Source of the DNA: Pantanalinema rosaneae | GTDB lineage: Bacteria; Cyanobacteriota; Cyanobacteriia; Leptolyngbyales; Leptolyngbyaceae | Assembly: GCF_050753385.1 (NCBI RefSeq) | Contig: NZ_JBLZFZ010000010.1 | Location: 62,001-126,000, forward strand | Direction: 5' to 3' | Length of the DNA stretch: 64,000 nucleotides | Shown here: positions 35,978 through 45,595 of the stretch, in pieces | How the letters are laid out: each line of letters begins with the position of its first letter | How positions within the stretch are numbered: the first letter of the stretch is position 1 | The notes under the pieces: model-generated | What the model saw: only the letters and a program-made list of their open reading frames with translations | Database searches by the model: none | What the model was told of the DNA's origin: nothing | Program-made: the position numbers and the translations under genes

Positions 35978-37201
35978 ATGGTTGAAAATCGGTTCCGGCT
36001 TAATCCCGATCCTATAGTCGAGGATGATTCTGATGATGATGATTCCTATGTCGATTACTTCTATGACGAACCAGGTAGCGCTCCTGGAACCCTAGAAATT
36101 GACCCTGATGCCGCACCTCCCGTTATTGTCTTGATTGACTACAACGAAAATAAAGCCGTTCGACTGGAACTCACTGCACCGGAAGAATGTGCCCCGCACC
36201 TGGATACAGCATCTGTGTCCTGGGTTGATGTCAAAGGGTTGGGAAGTGAAGATATTATGCAACGGATTGGCAAGATCTTTTCACTGCATCCTCTGGTTTT
36301 AGAAGATGTTGTCAATGTGCCACAGCGTCCTAAAGTTGAAGAATATGAGAACCAACTTTTGGTCATCACTCGCATGGTAACACTGAAGAAAAATGATGAA
36401 GGTTTTCTCAGTGAGCAGGTGAGTTTCATCTTAGGTCAACACTATTTATTAACGATTCAAGAGGAACCAGAATATGATTCTTTTGGCTTAATTCGGGAAC
36501 GAATTCGCATGAACAAAGGACTCATTCGGAAAAATGGTTCGGACTACCTTGCCTATGCCTTAATTGACTCCATTATTGATGGGTTTTTTCCAGTTTTAGA
36601 ATCCTATGGGGAACGGCTAGAAGAATTAGAAGACGAGGTTGTTGCCAATCCCTCGCGACAAACCCTAGAAAAAATTCATGAGCTTAAACGGGAATTACTC
36701 ACCTTACGCCGAGCTATTTGGCCACAACGAGACGCGATTAACTCACTGATTCGAGATGGTAGTAATTTGATTAGCCATGAAGTCAGAATTTATTTTAGAG
36801 ACTGCTATGACCATACAATTCAAGTATTAGATATGGTAGAAACTTACCGGGAGCTAGCATCTAGCTTGATGGATGTTTATTTATCTTCTGTTAGCAACAA
36901 GATGAATGAAGTGATGAAGTTTCTTACCGTGATGTCATCGATCTTCATTCCTCTCACTTTTATTGCTGGAGTCTACGGCATGAACTTTAATCCGGAAAAA
37001 TCTCCTTTCAATATGCCAGAGCTAGATTGGTACTGGGGATATCCAATTTGCCTGGGAGCCATGTTCATTACTGGACTATTGCTCGTCTTCTTTTTCTGGC
37101 GTAGAGGCTGGTTTGAAAACTTTTCCACAATTACCACAATTCAAGAAGGCTATAGTGATAAACCTGCCAGAAAATTTATTCAGGCGATTCGTCGTCGGTA
37201 A
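35978..37201 (+). CDS. corA: CorA-family magnesium/cobalt transporter
   Basis: 407 residues. Long cytoplasmic N-terminal domain with a very acidic start (VEDDSDDDDSYVDYFYDEP), a long stalk helix, and two C-terminal membrane segments. The signature GMN is in FIAGVYGMNFNPEKSPFNMPELDW directly after TM1 (FLTVMSSIFIPLTFIAGVYG), with TM2 GYPICLGAMFITGLLLVFFFW and a basic C-terminal tail. CorA pentamers conduct Mg2+ (and Co2+). The next gene starts five bases after the stop, so the two are probably co-transcribed. Confidence 0.95.
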   Translation: MVENRFRLNPDPIVEDDSDDDDSYVDYFYDEPGSAPGTLEIDPDAAPPVIVLIDYNENKAVRLELTAPEECAPHLDTASVSWVDVKGLGSEDIMQRIGKIFSLHPLVLEDVVNVPQRPKVEEYENQLLVITRMVTLKKNDEGFLSEQVSFILGQHYLLTIQEEPEYDSFGLIRERIRMNKGLIRKNGSDYLAYALIDSIIDGFFPVLESYGERLEELEDEVVANPSRQTLEKIHELKRELLTLRRAIWPQRDAINSLIRDGSNLISHEVRIYFRDCYDHTIQVLDMVETYRELASSLMDVYLSSVSNKMNEVMKFLTVMSSIFIPLTFIAGVYGMNFNPEKSPFNMPELDWYWGYPICLGAMFITGLLLVFFFWRRGWFENFSTITTIQEGYSDKPARKFIQAIRRR

Positions 37202-37206
37202 CGACT

Positions 37207-37899
37207 ATGCAACTGATTATTTTTACAGGATATTTATTGTGCATTGCTTTCTTCCTGTTTTGGATCATCAGAGCGTTTAATGATGAATATACAATTCGAT
37301 TAGATGAAGCGTTACTTAAACAACAACTAGAAAATTTATCGCTACAAAACATCTTAGGAGTTAGCTTTAAATTTGAGAAGCGGTATGAGTTCGATAAGCT
37401 TAAACAATTAGCCATTAGCATTAGTAATAAGTCTAAATCCCATTCAATTTACGTAGATTGGGATTACTGTGCCCTAACCGATTTTGAAGGACGATCGCGG
37501 CGGGTAACTCGATTAGTTCCAGGTAGCACATTAGACCTGTTTCAAGAGCAAGCTTTTAGCTCGATCGCGCCTAACACCACTTTGAAAGAAACGATTACGG
37601 CTGAAGATGTTTTGAAGCGCCGAGATCCAGATCCTAAAATTCCGGTCGCGTTGGAACTGGAAGTCGTCAAAGTGTTAGTGGACATTAAAGGGCTGAATCA
37701 TCCTAAAGGCCCAGATGCGAACAAAAAAAAATACGCTCGCTTTATGCAACAAAAACAGGAGTTAGAATTTTTCCTTGAGTTAGCCTTGCGGTTGGTTGGG
37801 CCGGTCAGAACTTTAGGGGGCGATCGTGTCCATATTCTCTGTCGCTTCGTTCTGACTAAACTACCCTGGACTGCCGGACTACCCTGGAATCCCAAATAG
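37207..37899 (+). CDS. Membrane-anchored hypothetical protein downstream of corA
   Basis: 230 residues, one N-terminal membrane helix (QLIIFTGYLLCIAFFLFWII) and a soluble domain of mixed alpha/beta character (HSIYVDWDYCALTDFEGRSR, RRVTRLVPGSTLDL). No motif known to me. It begins five bases after corA and ends 26 bases before rnpB. The tight spacing to corA implies co-expression, possibly a partner, but this is inference. Confidence 0.75.
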   Translation: MQLIIFTGYLLCIAFFLFWIIRAFNDEYTIRLDEALLKQQLENLSLQNILGVSFKFEKRYEFDKLKQLAISISNKSKSHSIYVDWDYCALTDFEGRSRRVTRLVPGSTLDLFQEQAFSSIAPNTTLKETITAEDVLKRRDPDPKIPVALELEVVKVLVDIKGLNHPKGPDANKKKYARFMQQKQELEFFLELALRLVGPVRTLGGDRVHILCRFVLTKLPWTAGLPWNPK

Positions 37900-37925
37900 C
37901 CTGCTTGAACGATTAAACTAATACC

Positions 37926-38313
37926 AGAGAGAGGAGGCGAGACGGTTGCGAACGATCACTTCGTTCGAGGAAAGTCCGGGCTTCCGAAAGACCAAACTTG
38001 CTGGATAACGTCCAGTGCGTGTGAACGTGAGGATAGTGCCACAGAAACATACCGCCGATGGAGTGATTCACTCACAGGTAAGGGTGCAAGGGTGTGGTAA
38101 GAGCGCACCAGCAGTATCGAGAGGTACTGGCTCGGTAAACCCCGGTTGGAAGCAAGGCAGTAGGAGCAACGGTTGGTCTTTTACCAGCTTCGGCAGGGGT
38201 ACGCCCCTGTGAGTCCGCTTGAGGTGCTTGGTAACAAGTATCCCAGATAGATAACCGTCCCCTGGCTGCCCGTCAGTCAGATGACAGAACCCGGCTTATG
38301 ACCTGCTCTCTCT
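37926..38313 (+). ncRNA. rnpB: RNase P RNA
   Basis: About 388 bases with the conserved blocks GAGGAAAGTCCGGGCTTC, ACAGAAACATACCGCC, GGTAAGGGTGCAA, GAGCGCACCAGCAG, GGTAAACCCCG and ACAGAACCCGGCTTAT. The 5' AGAGAGGAGG pairs with the 3' end CTGCTCTCTCT as helix P1. This is the catalytic RNA that trims tRNA 5' leaders. No tandem-repeat insert of the type seen in some heterocyst formers is present. Ends are placed by the P1 pairing and may be off by a few bases. Confidence 0.95.
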
Positions 38314-38594
38314 TTAAAAAATTACAGCGTTCCACCCGAAATAGGCGGCTTGCTCCCCTCCAGCCAGTGTCAAGCAACACTGATTTCTGCAATAGAAACG
38401 TGTCTGATCCCACCAGTTGATGTTTAATACTAATCTGGACTGAATATGGAATGAGTGATCCTAAACCATCGATCGCAGAGGCAATGCTGACAGTTCAAGG
38501 TTCATCCTGATGTGGCTTCCGCTCAAGACATCGATGATTTTAGGATTGCTACTAATAGAGTTAAGGTTAAGCTTCTTGGGTTGGTGGGTGAGCT

Positions 38595-40439
38595 ATGGCG
38601 TTAATTGTCCAAAAATACGGGGGAACATCGGTTGGTAGCGTCGATCGCATTCAGGCGGTCGCTCAACGGGTGCGGCGAACGGTCGAAGCAGGTAATACGG
38701 TCGTTGTCGTTGTGTCCGCAATGGGTAAGACAACGGATGGTTTAGTTAAACTAGCAAATGAAATCTCAACCAATCCCAGTCGGCGGGAAATGGACATGCT
38801 ACTGTCCACTGGAGAACAGGTGTCTATTGCCCTCCTCAGCATGGCACTTCAGGAACTGGGACAACCTGCTATTTCCCTAACTGGAGCCCAGGTGGGCATT
38901 GTGACGGAGGCAGAACACACCCGCGCCCGGATTTTACGGATTGAAACCGATCGCCTGACACGCCACTTAAATCAAGGAGCGGTCGTTGTTGTCGCCGGAT
39001 TTCAGGGCATCAGCAGCACCAATGATTTAGAGATCACTACCCTGGGACGAGGGGGGTCAGATACCTCTGCCGTTGCCCTTGCCGCAGCCTTAAAAGCCGA
39101 CTTTTGTGAAATTTACACCGACGTGCCCGGAATTCTCACCACCGATCCCCGGCTGGTGCCCGATGCTCAACTGATGACCGAGATCACCTCAGATGAAATG
39201 CTGGAACTGGCCAGTCTGGGCGCTAAAGTTTTACATCCCCGGGCGGTTGAGATTGCCCGGAACTTTGGCGTTCCCTTAGTCGTGCGATCGAGTTGGAGCG
39301 ATGAACCAGGAACCTGGGTGATCTCCTCCATACCACAGTCCCGTTCATTAGAAGGACTAGAACTCACCCGGGCAGTCGATGGGGTGGAGTTTGATACGGA
39401 TCAAGCAAAGGTTTCCCTCCTGCGAGTCCCCGATCGTCCCGGGGTCGCCGCCCGCTTGTTCGGAGAAATCGCCTCCCAGGATCTGGACGTTGACCTGATT
39501 ATTCAGTCCATTCACGAAGGCAATAGTAACGATATTGCCTTTACGGTTACCAAAGACTCCCTCAACCGCGCCGAAGCCGTCGCTAATGCCATTATTCCCG
39601 CTCTGTGTGGCGGTCTGCCAGTCTCCCCGGATGGGGCAGAGGTGATGGTGGAGCAACAGATTGCGAAGGTAGCGATCGCAGGAGCGGGGATGATTGGTCG
39701 TCCTGGGGTCGCCGCCCAGATGTTTGCCACCCTGGCAGAGGCAGGCATCAATATTCAAATGATCTCTACCTCAGAGGTCAAAGTCAGTTGTGTGATTGCC
39801 CAGAATGATTGTGATCGCGCGATCGCGGCCCTCTGTCGGGTGTTTAATGTGGAACAATCCGCCCTACATCAGCCCCTGGCAGACCCGAACCCCCACGAAA
39901 CCACTGATCTACCTCATATTCCTACCCCGCCACCACCGGTGCGAGGAGTGGCACTTGATCTGAAACAAGCTCGTCTCGCCATTCGCCATATCCCCGATCG
40001 ACCCGGTATGGCGGCTAAAGTGTTTCAACTCCTGGCAAGCCACAATATTAGTGTGGACATGATTATTCAGTCCCAACGCTGCCGAGTAATGCAGGGTGTA
40101 ACCACTCGGGACATTGCCTTCACCGTCGCCCAGATGGATGCCGAAGCGGCTCGTTCAGCTCTAGAAAGCGTTGCCTCGGAACTGGGATTTAGCGAAATTG
40201 TGGTTGATCCAGCGATCGCCAAGGTCAGCATCGTTGGCTCGGGGATGGTGAATCAACCGGGGGTCGCGGCTCGGATGTTTGAGGCGTTAGCGAAGCAACA
40301 AATTAACATTCAGATGATCGCCACGTCAGAAATTAAAATCAGTTGTCTGGTTGCCGAAGCGGATGGAGTCCGAGCCTTACAGATCATCCATACCGCGTTT
40401 GGGCTATCGGGGAGTCAGAAGATTCAAGTTCCTGCCTGA
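38595..40439 (+). CDS. lysC: Aspartate kinase with four ACT domains
   Basis: 614 residues. N-terminal kinase domain with VQKYGGTSVGSVDRIQAVAQ and TLGRGGSDTSAVALAAALKA, then four ACT-type regulatory units recognisable by repeated motifs PDRPGVAARLF, IGRPGVAAQMF, PDRPGMAAKVF and NQPGVAARMF. Four ACT domains and about 600 residues are normal for cyanobacterial aspartokinase, allowing feedback control by lysine and threonine. It phosphorylates aspartate as the first step toward Lys, Thr, Met. ATG 38595 preceded by GGTGGGTGAG. A 280-base spacer separates it from rnpB. Confidence 0.96.
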   Translation: MALIVQKYGGTSVGSVDRIQAVAQRVRRTVEAGNTVVVVVSAMGKTTDGLVKLANEISTNPSRREMDMLLSTGEQVSIALLSMALQELGQPAISLTGAQVGIVTEAEHTRARILRIETDRLTRHLNQGAVVVVAGFQGISSTNDLEITTLGRGGSDTSAVALAAALKADFCEIYTDVPGILTTDPRLVPDAQLMTEITSDEMLELASLGAKVLHPRAVEIARNFGVPLVVRSSWSDEPGTWVISSIPQSRSLEGLELTRAVDGVEFDTDQAKVSLLRVPDRPGVAARLFGEIASQDLDVDLIIQSIHEGNSNDIAFTVTKDSLNRAEAVANAIIPALCGGLPVSPDGAEVMVEQQIAKVAIAGAGMIGRPGVAAQMFATLAEAGINIQMISTSEVKVSCVIAQNDCDRAIAALCRVFNVEQSALHQPLADPNPHETTDLPHIPTPPPPVRGVALDLKQARLAIRHIPDRPGMAAKVFQLLASHNISVDMIIQSQRCRVMQGVTTRDIAFTVAQMDAEAARSALESVASELGFSEIVVDPAIAKVSIVGSGMVNQPGVAARMFEALAKQQINIQMIATSEIKISCLVAEADGVRALQIIHTAFGLSGSQKIQVPA

Positions 40440-40464
40440 ACCTTAATTGATCACTGATCTATCC

Positions 40465-41532
40465 ATGCTGCCTCTTCTAGAACAGATTGAAGCGTACTTG
40501 CAGCAAGAGGTGTCGCCTCATGCGATCACCCTGGATCATGATCCTCAGATCCTCGGAACCGCTTTAAAGGGATTGGGCGATCGGGGATGGTTAGCCCTCC
40601 GAGTTCCCGAACGGTGGCAGGGATTAGCGGTTTCCGAGGAGATGTTTCGCAGCGTACAGGAATTGATGGCACGTTACTCTGGAGCCCTAGCCTTTCTGCA
40701 AGCCCAGCATCAAAGTGCCGCCAGTCTGCTGTGTCACAGTGATAACGCCTGCCTCCAGCAGACCTATTTACCCCAAATGGGCAATGGGCAAGTGCTGGTG
40801 GGTGTAGGATTCTCTCATTTACGTCGCCGCCATCCCCCCCTTAAAGCTACACCTGTGCAGGGAGGCTATCAGCTAGAGGGAACTGTCCCCTGGGTCACAG
40901 GCTGCGGTTACTTTCAAGCCTTGATTGTGGCGGCACTCTTGCCCGATCAGCAGGTCGTTTATGGGATGGTGCCATTCACGCCAACTATTCAGACAGAGGG
41001 CGGCAGGATTGACTTCTCACCACCCATGCCATTAGCGGCTCTCACTGCGACTAATACCGTCACGGCTCAGTTCAATCACTGGTTTCTACCGCCGGAACAG
41101 GTCGTCCTGGTGAAACCGATCGCTGCGATTCAGCAAGCTGACACCCTGAATGTGCTGCACCACAGTTTTTTCGCGATCGGGTGTGCTAGAGCCGGACTGG
41201 ATCTGATTCAAACCACAGTGACCCAGAACCCCCTTGACTTTATTCAAGCCGCCTATCACCAGTTGCATCAGGAATGGCAAGCCTGCCGATCGGCAATCTT
41301 CGCGGCTGACTCCCAACCCTATGAGGAAAAGCTAAAACTTAGGGCATGGGCGATCGACTTGGCCGTTCGCTGTGCCCACGCCGCTGTTACTGTCTCTAGC
41401 GGGGCAGCCAACCATATTCATCATGCTGCCCAACGGATTTATCGAGAGGCGCTCGTTTTCACCGTTACCGGTCAGACTAGGGAGGTTATGGCAGCCACCC
41501 TAGCCCGACTGACTCGACATCCTACTTGTTAG
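40465..41532 (+). CDS. Acyl-CoA-dehydrogenase-fold flavoprotein, catalytic Glu apparently absent
   Basis: 355 residues with the ACAD layout: helical N-terminal domain (RGWLALRVPERWQGL), beta-barrel middle (GYQLEGTVPWVTGCGYF, with the flavin-contact W), helical C-terminal domain ending RIYREALVFTVTGQTREV. In typical enzymes this last stretch reads RDARVFTIYEGTSEI, so the catalytic glutamate position is Gly here; the alternative glutamate site in helix G (aligned with QADTLNVLHHS) is not Glu either, by eye. It may be a flavin monooxygenase of the ACAD fold or a non-canonical dehydrogenase. TTG 40447 is an alternative start. Its 3' end overlaps infB, convergent, by 11 bases. Confidence 0.75.
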   Translation: MLPLLEQIEAYLQQEVSPHAITLDHDPQILGTALKGLGDRGWLALRVPERWQGLAVSEEMFRSVQELMARYSGALAFLQAQHQSAASLLCHSDNACLQQTYLPQMGNGQVLVGVGFSHLRRRHPPLKATPVQGGYQLEGTVPWVTGCGYFQALIVAALLPDQQVVYGMVPFTPTIQTEGGRIDFSPPMPLAALTATNTVTAQFNHWFLPPEQVVLVKPIAAIQQADTLNVLHHSFFAIGCARAGLDLIQTTVTQNPLDFIQAAYHQLHQEWQACRSAIFAADSQPYEEKLKLRAWAIDLAVRCAHAAVTVSSGAANHIHHAAQRIYREALVFTVTGQTREVMAATLARLTRHPTC

Positions 41533-44500
41533 GAGATAAGGTGCGCCGCTTGGTAATCATCCGGTACGCCTCAATGATATCGCCCATTGCCCAATCATTG
41601 AAGTCATCAATCCCAATACCACACTCATACCCAGCGTTGACTTCCTTAGCATCCTCCCGCATCCGCTTCAAGGAATCCAGATTGCCTTCATAGATGACAT
41701 TGTTGCCATCACGGCGAACCCGAATCTTGCAATTACGAATCACCTTGCCAGACTGGATGTAACACCCAGCCACAGCCCCTCGACCAACCGCAAAGACCGC
41801 CCGTACTTCTGCCTGACCCAAAGCTTCCTCAATCAACTCCGGTTCTAGCAGACCTTCCATTGCCGCCTGAATATCATCCAGTAGCTTGTAGATGATGTTG
41901 TAATCCCGCACATCCACACCGGCCTGGTCGGCTGCCTGCCGCGCTCCTGTCGCCAGGGTAGTGTTGAAGCCAATAATCACCGCATCGCTGGCCGCCGCTA
42001 GATCAACATCCGTTTCGGTGATTTCACCAGGAGCCGCATACAGGACTCTGACCTGAACTTCATTCTGAGGCAGTTGCCGCAATGAACCAAGAATCGCTTC
42101 TACCGATCCCTGAACATCGGCTTTCAGCACCAGGTTCAGTTCCTTCAACTCACCTTCCTGAGCCCGCGCCGACAGGGTATTCAGACTAACCCGACGAGAC
42201 GACATAGCCTGTAACAACCGAGACTGACGCTGCTCATCGGTTCGCGAGGAAGATACGGCACGCGCATCCTTCTCATCCGAGAAGACATCAAACTCATCAC
42301 CTGCCGCTGGCACATCCCCTAAACCGAGTACCTCAACCGCAAAGGAAGGATTCGCTTCCTTCACGCGATTGCCCCGATCGTCTACCATGGCTCGGACTTT
42401 GCCAAAGACGGAACCAGCCACCAGCACATCTCCGACTCGGAGAGTCCCGTTTTGCACCAATAGAGTTGCCACGGGTCCCTTGGCTTTGTCCAGGTGAGCT
42501 TCAATCACTGTGCCCTTCGCCGGACGATCGGGATTGGCATACAGTTCTTCAACTTCCGCCACCAGCAGAATCATTTCCAACAGAGTATCTAGATTTTCAC
42601 CCGTTAGAGCACTGACAGGAACCATAATGGCATCGCCGCCCCACTCTTCCGGAACCAGACCATACTCGGTGAGTTCCTGCTTCACCCGATCGGGTTGGGA
42701 GTCTTCCTTATCCACCTTGTTGATCGCTACGATGATCGGGACTTCAGCCGCTTTCGCATGGCTGATCGCTTCAATCGTCTGAGGTCGAACCCCATCATCA
42801 GCCGCCACCACCAGAATGGCAATATCTGTGACCCGCGCCCCCCGTGCCCGCATAGCGGTAAAGGCTTCGTGACCCGGCGTATCCAGGAAAACAACCTGTT
42901 GTTCTACACCGTTATGCTCCATATCGACATGGTAAGCCCCAATATGCTGGGTAATCCCACCGGCTTCCCCCTGAGCGACCTTCGTCTTACGAATCGAATC
43001 CAGAAGTGTGGTCTTACCGTGGTCAACGTGTCCCATAATCGTCACCACCGGCGGACGACGCTGGAGGCTTTCCAGGTCATTTGCATCCAACATCTCTGTG
43101 ATCTTACGAGCTTCAGAAGCCTTCTCCTCAGTTTCCACCACGACCCCTAGCTCTTCAGCCACCATCGTAGCCGTTGCCAGATCAAGGGTTTGAGTAATTG
43201 TGGCGGCAATTCCTTTAAAGAAGAGGGTTCTAATGATATCCGTCTCCGGTACCACCATGATGTTAGACAACTCTTGCACTGTCAGATTACCGGTCAGTGT
43301 AATCTTTTCTGGCTTTTCAACTTTGACTTCCTGATCGCGACGATCGCGACGATCGCGGAAACTGGTCGCTTTCTTCTTCGCCGTAATTGGGGCAGCCGCC
43401 GGTGCTTTAACTGGAGCCTGACGTACCATCGACTTGGGTTTAGCCGGACGCACTAACGACAAGCTAACCTGCATCGGAGAATCGGCATCATCTTCGTCGC
43501 CCTCTTCCAGCAGGATATCCAAATCCTCATCTTCGTCGAGTTCAGTTTGAATTCGCCGTTTTGTCTTAGCTCCCGCCTTAGCGGCCACCTTACTGGGAAA
43601 CTCCCGACCTTCTTCTTCTTCTTCCCAGTCTTTGGTTTTCTTAGACAGACGAGGTAATGTTGGTCGCGCCTGCAATTCAATCAGCGAGGCGGCTGGCTGA
43701 GTTCCATCCCCTTCAGTTTTACTCTTACCAATTTTCAGCACCGAGCCGTCAGATAAATCACGATTCCGGTCTGGTGCTTTGGCATCCACACCCCCAGCTG
43801 CCGCATCTGCCCGCACCGGGCGCGGACGACGTAACTCAACGATCGTCTGCTGCGGTCGAGAGGGCGGCGCAGGCTTGTGGTCAGATTGCTTGGCGGCTGG
43901 CTGCTGCCGACTAGGATGGGAGGGTTGTCGAGCCGGAGCAACAGGTCGCGGCGGCGACTGCGACGGTCGAGTTGAAGTCTCACCACTATCTTCCCCTCGA
44001 CTTTGTGAGGGTTTAGCCTGTGCGACTGATGCTTCTTCCTGAAGCGATTGCTCTTGCCGGGGGCGCTTCAGAATTGGGCGATTCGACAAGTTCGATCGAG
44101 CCACAGTAGGAGCAGCTTCAGGTCGCTGAGGCGGCACCGCTAGTTCTGGTTGGGGCAAGGGATCAACCGCCATTGATGGTTCTTCTTCCAGTTCTGGCTC
44201 AGGCTGAACCTCTGGGGTAATTTCTTCAGCCCGAGGCAGCTCTTGCTCCAACACTTCCTCAGGTGCAGCAATAGCCTCTGGCACAGGTAGAGGTTCACTA
44301 CTCACAGGCTGAGTAGGACGGTTCGGTGGCGCAGCGACCGACTGAGGAGATACGGGTTCTGCCTGGTTCACCGGAGGTGTAGTAGCTGGAGGAGTCGCAG
44401 GTTGAGGAGCCGCCGCATAACTAGCAGGTGGTGTAGGAGGCTCTGGACTGGCAACCGGAACCGGACGAATTGATGGCTTACGAATTTCCAGAATTTGTTG

Positions 44501-44770
44501 CTTCTTCTGCACAGGAGGCACTATTTTCGGTTTCGATTCGGCAGTTGGATGATTAGCCCCATGACGGGGGGCGGCTGGCTTCACAGAGGTAGGGTGAGTA
44601 GCAGCATATTTCTCAGCAGCGGATCGAATCCGCTCTGCTTCAGAATCGGTGATTGTACTACTGTGGCTTTTGACCGAAATATTTAGTTGCTCGCAGACTG
44701 CCAATATATCTTTGTTATCCAAATTTAATTCCCGTGATAGCTCGTAAATTCTGACCTTACCGCTGTTCAT
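41522..44770 (-). CDS. infB: Translation initiation factor IF-2
   Basis: 1082 residues. N-terminal IF2_N segment (MNSGKVRIYELSRELNLDNK), then a long Pro/Ala/Glu/Gln-rich disordered region to about residue 480, then the GTPase with G1 GHVDHGKTTLLD, G3 DTPGH and G4 NKVD, and the C-terminal fMet-tRNA-binding domain. IF-2 brings initiator tRNA to the 30S subunit. The extended N-terminus makes it longer than E. coli IF-2 and is usual in cyanobacteria. It contains the tandem RDRRDRRDQ encoded by GATCGCGAC repeats. ATG 44770 with GAGGGAAG upstream. Last gene of the rimP-nusA-ylxR-infB operon on the minus strand. Confidence 0.97.
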   Translation of the reverse strand: MNSGKVRIYELSRELNLDNKDILAVCEQLNISVKSHSSTITDSEAERIRSAAEKYAATHPTSVKPAAPRHGANHPTAESKPKIVPPVQKKQQILEIRKPSIRPVPVASPEPPTPPASYAAAPQPATPPATTPPVNQAEPVSPQSVAAPPNRPTQPVSSEPLPVPEAIAAPEEVLEQELPRAEEITPEVQPEPELEEEPSMAVDPLPQPELAVPPQRPEAAPTVARSNLSNRPILKRPRQEQSLQEEASVAQAKPSQSRGEDSGETSTRPSQSPPRPVAPARQPSHPSRQQPAAKQSDHKPAPPSRPQQTIVELRRPRPVRADAAAGGVDAKAPDRNRDLSDGSVLKIGKSKTEGDGTQPAASLIELQARPTLPRLSKKTKDWEEEEEGREFPSKVAAKAGAKTKRRIQTELDEDEDLDILLEEGDEDDADSPMQVSLSLVRPAKPKSMVRQAPVKAPAAAPITAKKKATSFRDRRDRRDQEVKVEKPEKITLTGNLTVQELSNIMVVPETDIIRTLFFKGIAATITQTLDLATATMVAEELGVVVETEEKASEARKITEMLDANDLESLQRRPPVVTIMGHVDHGKTTLLDSIRKTKVAQGEAGGITQHIGAYHVDMEHNGVEQQVVFLDTPGHEAFTAMRARGARVTDIAILVVAADDGVRPQTIEAISHAKAAEVPIIVAINKVDKEDSQPDRVKQELTEYGLVPEEWGGDAIMVPVSALTGENLDTLLEMILLVAEVEELYANPDRPAKGTVIEAHLDKAKGPVATLLVQNGTLRVGDVLVAGSVFGKVRAMVDDRGNRVKEANPSFAVEVLGLGDVPAAGDEFDVFSDEKDARAVSSSRTDEQRQSRLLQAMSSRRVSLNTLSARAQEGELKELNLVLKADVQGSVEAILGSLRQLPQNEVQVRVLYAAPGEITETDVDLAAASDAVIIGFNTTLATGARQAADQAGVDVRDYNIIYKLLDDIQAAMEGLLEPELIEEALGQAEVRAVFAVGRGAVAGCYIQSGKVIRNCKIRVRRDGNNVIYEGNLDSLKRMREDAKEVNAGYECGIGIDDFNDWAMGDIIEAYRMITKRRTLSPNK
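43333..43358. repeat. Near-triplicate GATCGCGAC unit in infB
   Basis: Nine-base unit GATCGCGAC in two perfect and one nearly complete copy, encoding the RDRRDRRD string in the disordered part of IF-2. It is made of overlapping HIP1-like cores. Confidence 0.75.
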
Positions 44771-45217
44771 CCAGTCTTCCCTCTCCATCCCTATCCTGTT
44801 TTCACATAGTTACCTATCGCTTTCACTAAAACGACATCGCATCCTTTGAGCTTTAAATGTTCATCATTTGCCGTCATTGGCGATCGCAGGCTACTTAGGC
44901 AGATGTCTGCTTAACCCGCCCTGCAATCTGGTAGATCGCATCTACCTGTGAACGTCCCCTTTCAATTTTGCACAAATTTCTTGAGGCTGTGACTGGGCTA
45001 AAGTTAGAACATTGTTGAGTATCTGGCTCAACTTCACGTTTCTCTGATTCATTCACCTTGAGTAGAACCGGATATGAGACTCCATTGCATCGTTCAGGTT
45101 GTTCTCATGACGATTGACTTACTCATTTGGGTGCATTATAGCCCTCCAACTGCCGAAACCATACCCAGTCTACCTAATCTACAGGGATGCAGTCTATAAC
45201 CATCCCAAATCCCTATT
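44771..45217 (-). other. Gap of 450 bases between ylxR and infB
   Basis: No gene supported, although in many bacteria an L7Ae-like ribosomal gene lies here. I cannot exclude an internal promoter for infB. No tRNA or hairpin of note. Confidence 0.4.
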
Positions 45218-45520
45218 TTAACGCTCTGTCTTGATTTGATCCACAGATGACTCCAGCCCTTTAGATGGCGGCTGTGCCACCAACCGTTGTTGAAGCGATC
45301 GGAAGATAGTTTCCGGAACCGTAGCTTTCAACACTCGTCCCAGTCTACCCTTCTTTTGAGCGAACTGGAGACATCGCTCATCAGGACAAAGATAGGCGGA
45401 CCGCCCCATCCCCCTGTCTAACTGCACCTGATGGGACGGATAAATTCGGACAATCCGCCAAAAGGTAGATTTATGGTCAACTTTTCGGCAACTAACACAA
45501 CAGCGGTAGTTGGGTTTCAT
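45218..45520 (-). CDS. ylxR: YlxR/DUF448 family nucleic-acid-binding protein
   Basis: 100 residues from ATG 45520 (MKPNYRCCVSCRKVDHKSTF). The family motif GRSAYLCPDERC and the basic KKGRLGRVLK are present; the early CCVSCRK segment could be part of a metal or RNA site. YlxR-type proteins bind RNA and occur between nusA and infB in most bacteria. In some species it affects RNase P or transcription; role here inferred from position. Confidence 0.88.
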   Translation of the reverse strand: MKPNYRCCVSCRKVDHKSTFWRIVRIYPSHQVQLDRGMGRSAYLCPDERCLQFAQKKGRLGRVLKATVPETIFRSLQQRLVAQPPSKGLESSVDQIKTER

Positions 45521-45595
45521 TACCCTCACTGAACTGATTAAACCCGGACGTATATAGTCTTAATGCTAGCGAACCTCTCTCGCGATCGCGAATCC

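Noticed and set aside
39357..39758. 133-codon frame antisense to lysC
   Set aside because: Lies wholly inside the aspartate kinase gene, with no start signal or recognisable product.
42695..43150. 151-codon frame antisense to infB
   Set aside because: Mirror of the conserved GTPase region of infB; no independent evidence.
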